A stretch of 64,000 nt of DNA, taken from assembly GCA_907165065.1 (NCBI GenBank), contig OU015550.1, forward strand, positions 2,532,001 through 2,596,000, given 5' to 3'. The position numbers and the translations under genes are program-made. Each line of letters begins with the position of its first letter. Positions within the stretch are counted from its first letter, which is position 1. This DNA comes from Caprimulgus europaeus (taxonomy: Eukaryota > Chordata > Aves > Caprimulgiformes > Caprimulgidae). Shown in pieces: positions 61,021 to 64,000 of the stretch. The notes under the pieces were generated by a model. That model saw only the letters and a list, made by a program, of their open reading frames with translations. It did no database searches and was not told where the DNA came from.

Positions 61021-61420
61021 GGAAGAAGGTTACACCTCCCAAAGAGGTCAGGGGAAGGCACCCCCCCAGGAAAGCCCTGCCGCTCCCAGGGTGAGCTTTG
61101 TTTGTCAATAAAGAGCCTGGGTTTCCAGGGCAGCCCCTTCGGTACCTTTCATCATCCCAGGAAAGAATTTGATAATGAGTTTTGGGGCCAGATGCTGAGT
61201 CACCTCATCCCATGGCTGAACAGGGACTGGCAAAACCAGTTGTCACAAATATGCCCAGGCGTCGGGTGGGAATAAGGCAGGAGAAAGGTGCTGCCCGCCC
61301 CTCTCCTCCACCCTCAGCTTGCATCACCCCAAATAACAACAATAATATACTTAAAATAAATAAATAAAAAGGGATGAAGCCTCCTGTGTCAGATTCTCTG
61401 TACTTTTCCCCTAGGAAAAA

Positions 61421-61505
61421 TCACAGAATGTCAGGGATTGGAAGGGACCTTGAAAGATCATCTAGTCCAATGGCCCTGCCAGAGCAGGAACACCTAAATG
61501 AGATT
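61421..61505 (-). mobile_element. CR1 LINE 3' end scrap
   Basis: Plus strand reads 'tcacagaatgtcagggattg' followed by 'gaagggaccttgaaagatc' and 'atctagtcc', the reverse complement of a CR1 3' end. It is from a different subfamily than the MTCH1 intron 2 copies. Confidence 0.88.
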
Positions 61506-61739
61506 AAAAATGTCAACTTCTGTGTAAAAACCAATGTAGGTTTTTCAGGTTTTTTTAGGTTTGAGATGTCTCAGCCTCTTGAAAGAGGATGTGTCGCTTT
61601 CTTGGTAAATCTAAAAGAGGCAACAGCGGTGGTGACCCATTCCCAGCCGGCGCGAGGGCTGAGCCGCAGCTCCGTAACTGACTTCAGGGTTTGCATTTTG
61701 GTTATGTTTTATTATTATTATTTTTTAAAGATATACTAA

Positions 61740-62010
61740 AGGAGCTGGGAGCTCACCAGCAGTTCCAGTAACCCCATTCGATTTCAAGCAATTCATCCCA
61801 CAAATATGTGTGGGATGCTGGGAACTCCTTGGTCTCGCTCGGGCGCGGGAGCCCAGATGGGCTTCGTCTGGAATAATTCAGCTCCTGGTGGCTGGAGCTC
61901 TTTGCTCCAAATGCTAATAGAGTGAGTAATCAGAGACCTCCATCCAGTAAATTATTTATCTTATCTCTGGAACTCGGGAAAGTATCTCAGATAGTGACTT
62001 CTGTGGAAAA
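61740..62010. promoter_or_regulatory. Enhancer-like island upstream of PIM1
   Basis: A unique low-repeat block about 1.1-1.3 kb upstream of the PIM1 start, with GATA-type sites (TTATCTTATCTCTGG, about 61957-61971; CAGATAGTGA, about 61989-61998), 'tgctaatag' and 'tggaataattcag'. PIM1 is a haematopoietic cytokine-response gene, so GATA sites are plausible. Function is inferred. Confidence 0.35.
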
Positions 62011-62339
62011 AAGAAAAAAAAAATAGGGGGAAAAAATGTAATAATTTTTAAAAGGGTTGTTTAGTCAAGAGTGTCCGGCTGGAATCACCACTTTTACTAG
62101 AAAAGGGAAAAGTTCAGACACTGGTTTGGCTGTGATGAAGTAACGGCAGCACGGGACGAGTGGGTGGGATGGGGTCCAGGGGGTGCCAAGCACTACCGAG
62201 ATGTTGTGAGATTGCAGGAAAAAAAATAAAGTGACTAATGAGCTACAAAATTTGGGGATTTTCACATGGATGCGGGAGGTTGAGGCGCTCCGTGACTCCC
62301 ACCCACTGGCTTCTGCCATCCCGGTGGGATCGGGGAGAG

Positions 62340-63300
62340 CAGGCGACATGCCCGCAGCGCCGGAGAGCCCGATCCTGGGGCCAGACTGAGCCTCCCGCGT
62401 CCTGCGCATGTGTCCCCGTCCCGCTGCCCCGGTGCGCGTGTTCCATCGCTGTATGCGCTGTCCACGTTCGGTTCCCCCCAAGCCCTTGACTACCACCGGG
62501 ACGCGGTGGAACCGTCACTCCGGATCGTGGAGGCGAGAGGACAGGATGGCTACAGCAGCGGCGGCGGCGGCGGCAGACGGCCGAGGCACCTCTTTTGGTG
62601 TCACTCGCCCTAATCGTCGTCGCCCCCGTAGCCCTTCCCCCGCCACCGAACTGGAACCCCCCACCTCCCGCCCGCGTTTGGCGCCTTTTCCTTCCCGCCA
62701 CGTCGTGTCCCGCCGCGGTCCCGCCTCCTCCCGCCTCTCCTCGTATTGGCTCTGGAGACGCAGGGCGGGGTGGCTCGGCTGGGTCTGGCGTGTAAGCTCC
62801 GCCCTCCGGCTCTTCCAGACCCGCCCCCGGTCCCCGCTACCCCCGGGGCCGGCGGGGGGCCGCCCCGCCACACGGGAGCCCGGCAGAGCGCCGAGCAGCC
62901 GCGTTGCTGCGGCCGCTCCCTCCCCGCCCAACTGCCGGCAAAAGCCAAGCTCCTCTTCGGGCTCCTCTCCGGGCTCCCCCGCCCGACCTCTGCCGCTCGG
63001 CAACCCGACCGCCGGAACCGAGCCACCGGTGCCCGGTCCGGCTGGGGAGGTGCCGGGACCGGCCCCGAAATCGGGCGAGGGAGCCGGGATGCTGCTCTCG
63101 AAAATTAATACGTTGGCCCATTTACGTTCCGGGACCGGTGGAGAGCTCCACAGCGCTAAACTACAGCCAGGTAAGAGGAATACGGCCCCGGTTCCGCTCG
63201 GCCCGGTTCGATTTGGGCCCCGGGAGGAACGTTCAACGGCCACGTTTCGTCCGCAGGGAAAGAGAAGGAGCCGTTGGAGAAGCTGTACCGGGTGGGCCCG
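62340..63300 (+). promoter_or_regulatory. PIM1 CpG island and promoter
   Basis: Very high CpG density runs into PIM1 exon 2. It contains an inverted CCAAT box (ATTGG, 62745-62749), a GC box GGGCGGGG (62763-62770) and further CCCGCCCC sites near 62821. No TATA box is seen. This fits the known TATA-less, GC-rich PIM1 promoter with a long structured 5' UTR. The transcription start is probably downstream of the CCAAT/GC boxes. Confidence 0.75.
62408..63088 (+). other. In-frame open extension upstream of the PIM1 ATG
   Basis: The PIM1 frame stays open for 227 codons upstream, back to an ATG at 62408. The proximal part is Ser/Pro/Ala-rich (for example SSSSGSSPGSPARP). Mammalian PIM1 has a longer form started at an upstream CUG with a Pro/Ser/Arg-rich extension. 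Here one in-frame CTG occurs at 62990-62992, 33 codons before the ATG. Open frames are common in such GC-rich DNA, so coding is not certain. Confidence 0.4.
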
Positions 63301-64000
63301 TTGCTGGGGAGCGGTGGCTACGGCTCGGTTTACTCCGGTATCCGTCTCTCCGACAGCACTCCGGTAAGTGGCGGGGACGGCGGCGGGGAGGAGGAGAAGG
63401 AGGAGAGGGAGTCGGCGGGGCGGGCAGCGTGCTCAGCCTGCCGCTCCCTTTGCCTTGCAGGTGGCGATCAAACACGTGGCCAAGGAACGGATCTCCGAGT
63501 GGGGCGAGCTGGTGAGTGACCGGGGCTACCGGGAGAAACCGGGGCATCAACGGGTGGGGATAAGGTAGAGAGGCCCGGGAGGGTGGAAACCGGGACATCG
63601 CGGGGGGAGCGGGTGTGGAGTCACCGGAGGACGCGGAGCATCCCGGGTGGGTGATGCCTAACAGCAGCAAGACCAGGCTGGGGGGCACCGGAGCATCTCC
63701 TGGGTGGGGGGACGCCCAGGCACCGGAGAAACCGGGTGGGGGGGTGCCCAGGAACCGGTAAAAACCAGGCAGGGGGGCACCGGAGCATCTCCTGGATGGG
63801 AGGATGCCCAGGCACCAGTAAAACCAGGCAGAGGGGCACCGGAGCATCCCCTGGGTGGGAGGATGCCCAGGCACCAGTAAAACCAGGCAGAGGGGCACCG
63901 GAGCATCCCCTGGGTGGGGGGGATGCCCAGGCACCGGTAAAAAACAGGCTGTGGGGGGCACCGGAGCATCCCGGGTGGGGGGATGCCCAGGCATCGGTAA
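63089..64000 (+). CDS. PIM1: PIM1 Ser/Thr kinase, first three exons (partial)
   Basis: PIM1 is a constitutively active, cytokine-induced cytoplasmic/nuclear kinase promoting survival and growth. Coding exons: 63089-63170, 63257-63363 and 63461-63511; all have consensus GT-AG ends and compatible phases. They give 80 residues starting [13 protein letters not shown]. The Gly-rich loop LGSGGYGSV is at 44-52 (human has Phe49) and the catalytic Lys is K67 in VAIKHV, the same number as in human PIM1. KEKEPLE and RISEWGEL distinguish it from PIM2 and PIM3. The remaining kinase domain (hinge, HRD and DFG motifs) lies beyond the window, which ends in intron 3. Kozak context is GCCGGGATGC, moderate. Synteny with FGD2 and MTCH1 supports the call. 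Confidence 0.97.
63653..64000. repeat. ~59-63 bp minisatellite in PIM1 intron 3
   Basis: The anchor 'gcaccggagcatc' recurs at 63685, 63777, 63836, 63895 and 63958, with 'ggatgcccaggcacc' in each unit. The first interval is longer because of a partial unit. The array continues past the window end. Confidence 0.95.

Larger units (their letters stand above)
37573..62340. other. Long noncoding interval between FGD2 and PIM1
   Basis: I find no exon chain, RNA gene or recognisable protein in these 25 kb. Individual repeats, CR1 scraps and AT-rich islands are listed separately. In human the same interval is also intergenic. It is a reasonable place for PIM1 enhancers. Confidence 0.55.

Noticed and set aside
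62545..62760. Separate gene starting ATGGCTACAGCAGCGGCG at 62546
   Set aside because: It has good start context, but the frame runs unspliced into the PIM1 frame and the Ala run comes from a GGC repeat; more likely part of the PIM1 5' region.

Overview
The window is vertebrate nuclear DNA, almost certainly from a bird. It carries several 3'-end fragments of CR1 LINEs (the dominant avian retroposon), a probable solo LTR of avian endogenous-retrovirus type, many GC-rich minisatellites and CpG-rich promoter islands. The genes are split by GT-AG introns. The order MTCH1 (minus) - FGD2 (plus) - PIM1 (plus) matches human 6p21.2. From memory of avian synteny, a GC-rich microchromosome such as the equivalent of chicken chromosome 26 is likely; that placement is inference.

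Layout. 1-17.9 kb: no recognisable gene. It holds one CR1 copy (270-704), a degenerate repeat near 8.2-8.5 kb and a roughly 4 kb CpG-bearing stretch (10.8-14.75 kb) that looks promoter-like but has no identified gene. 17.9-29.8 kb: MTCH1, complete on the minus strand, 12 coding exons and 340 codons, every junction resolved to the base. Its introns contain minisatellites and CR1 copies, including a nearly perfect inverted CR1 pair in intron 2. 29.5-30.2 kb: the MTCH1 CpG island with a perfect NRF1 palindrome. 30.3-30.9 kb: probable solo LTR. 31.4-32.85 kb: a wrecked FGD2 locus. Three exons of the DH region are joined to the last exon of the C-terminal PH domain; the first PH and the FYVE domain are absent, and there is a frameshift and an in-frame TGA. 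33-62.3 kb: noncoding DNA full of tandem repeats, with several AT-rich islands that look like conserved enhancers and a recurring 14-base motif. 62.3-64 kb: the PIM1 CpG island and first three coding exons; the window ends inside intron 3, within a minisatellite.

Functionally these are unrelated neighbours. MTCH1 encodes an outer mitochondrial membrane carrier-like protein, FGD2 normally a Cdc42 exchange factor, and PIM1 a cytokine-induced Ser/Thr kinase. The 30 kb between FGD2 and PIM1 is a plausible regulatory domain for PIM1. The main points of interest are the decayed, internally deleted FGD2, the open N-terminal extension ahead of the PIM1 start codon, the loss of the alternative MTCH1 exon-8 extension, the intronic CR1 hairpin, and the dispersed GCCTCAGTTTCCCC motif.
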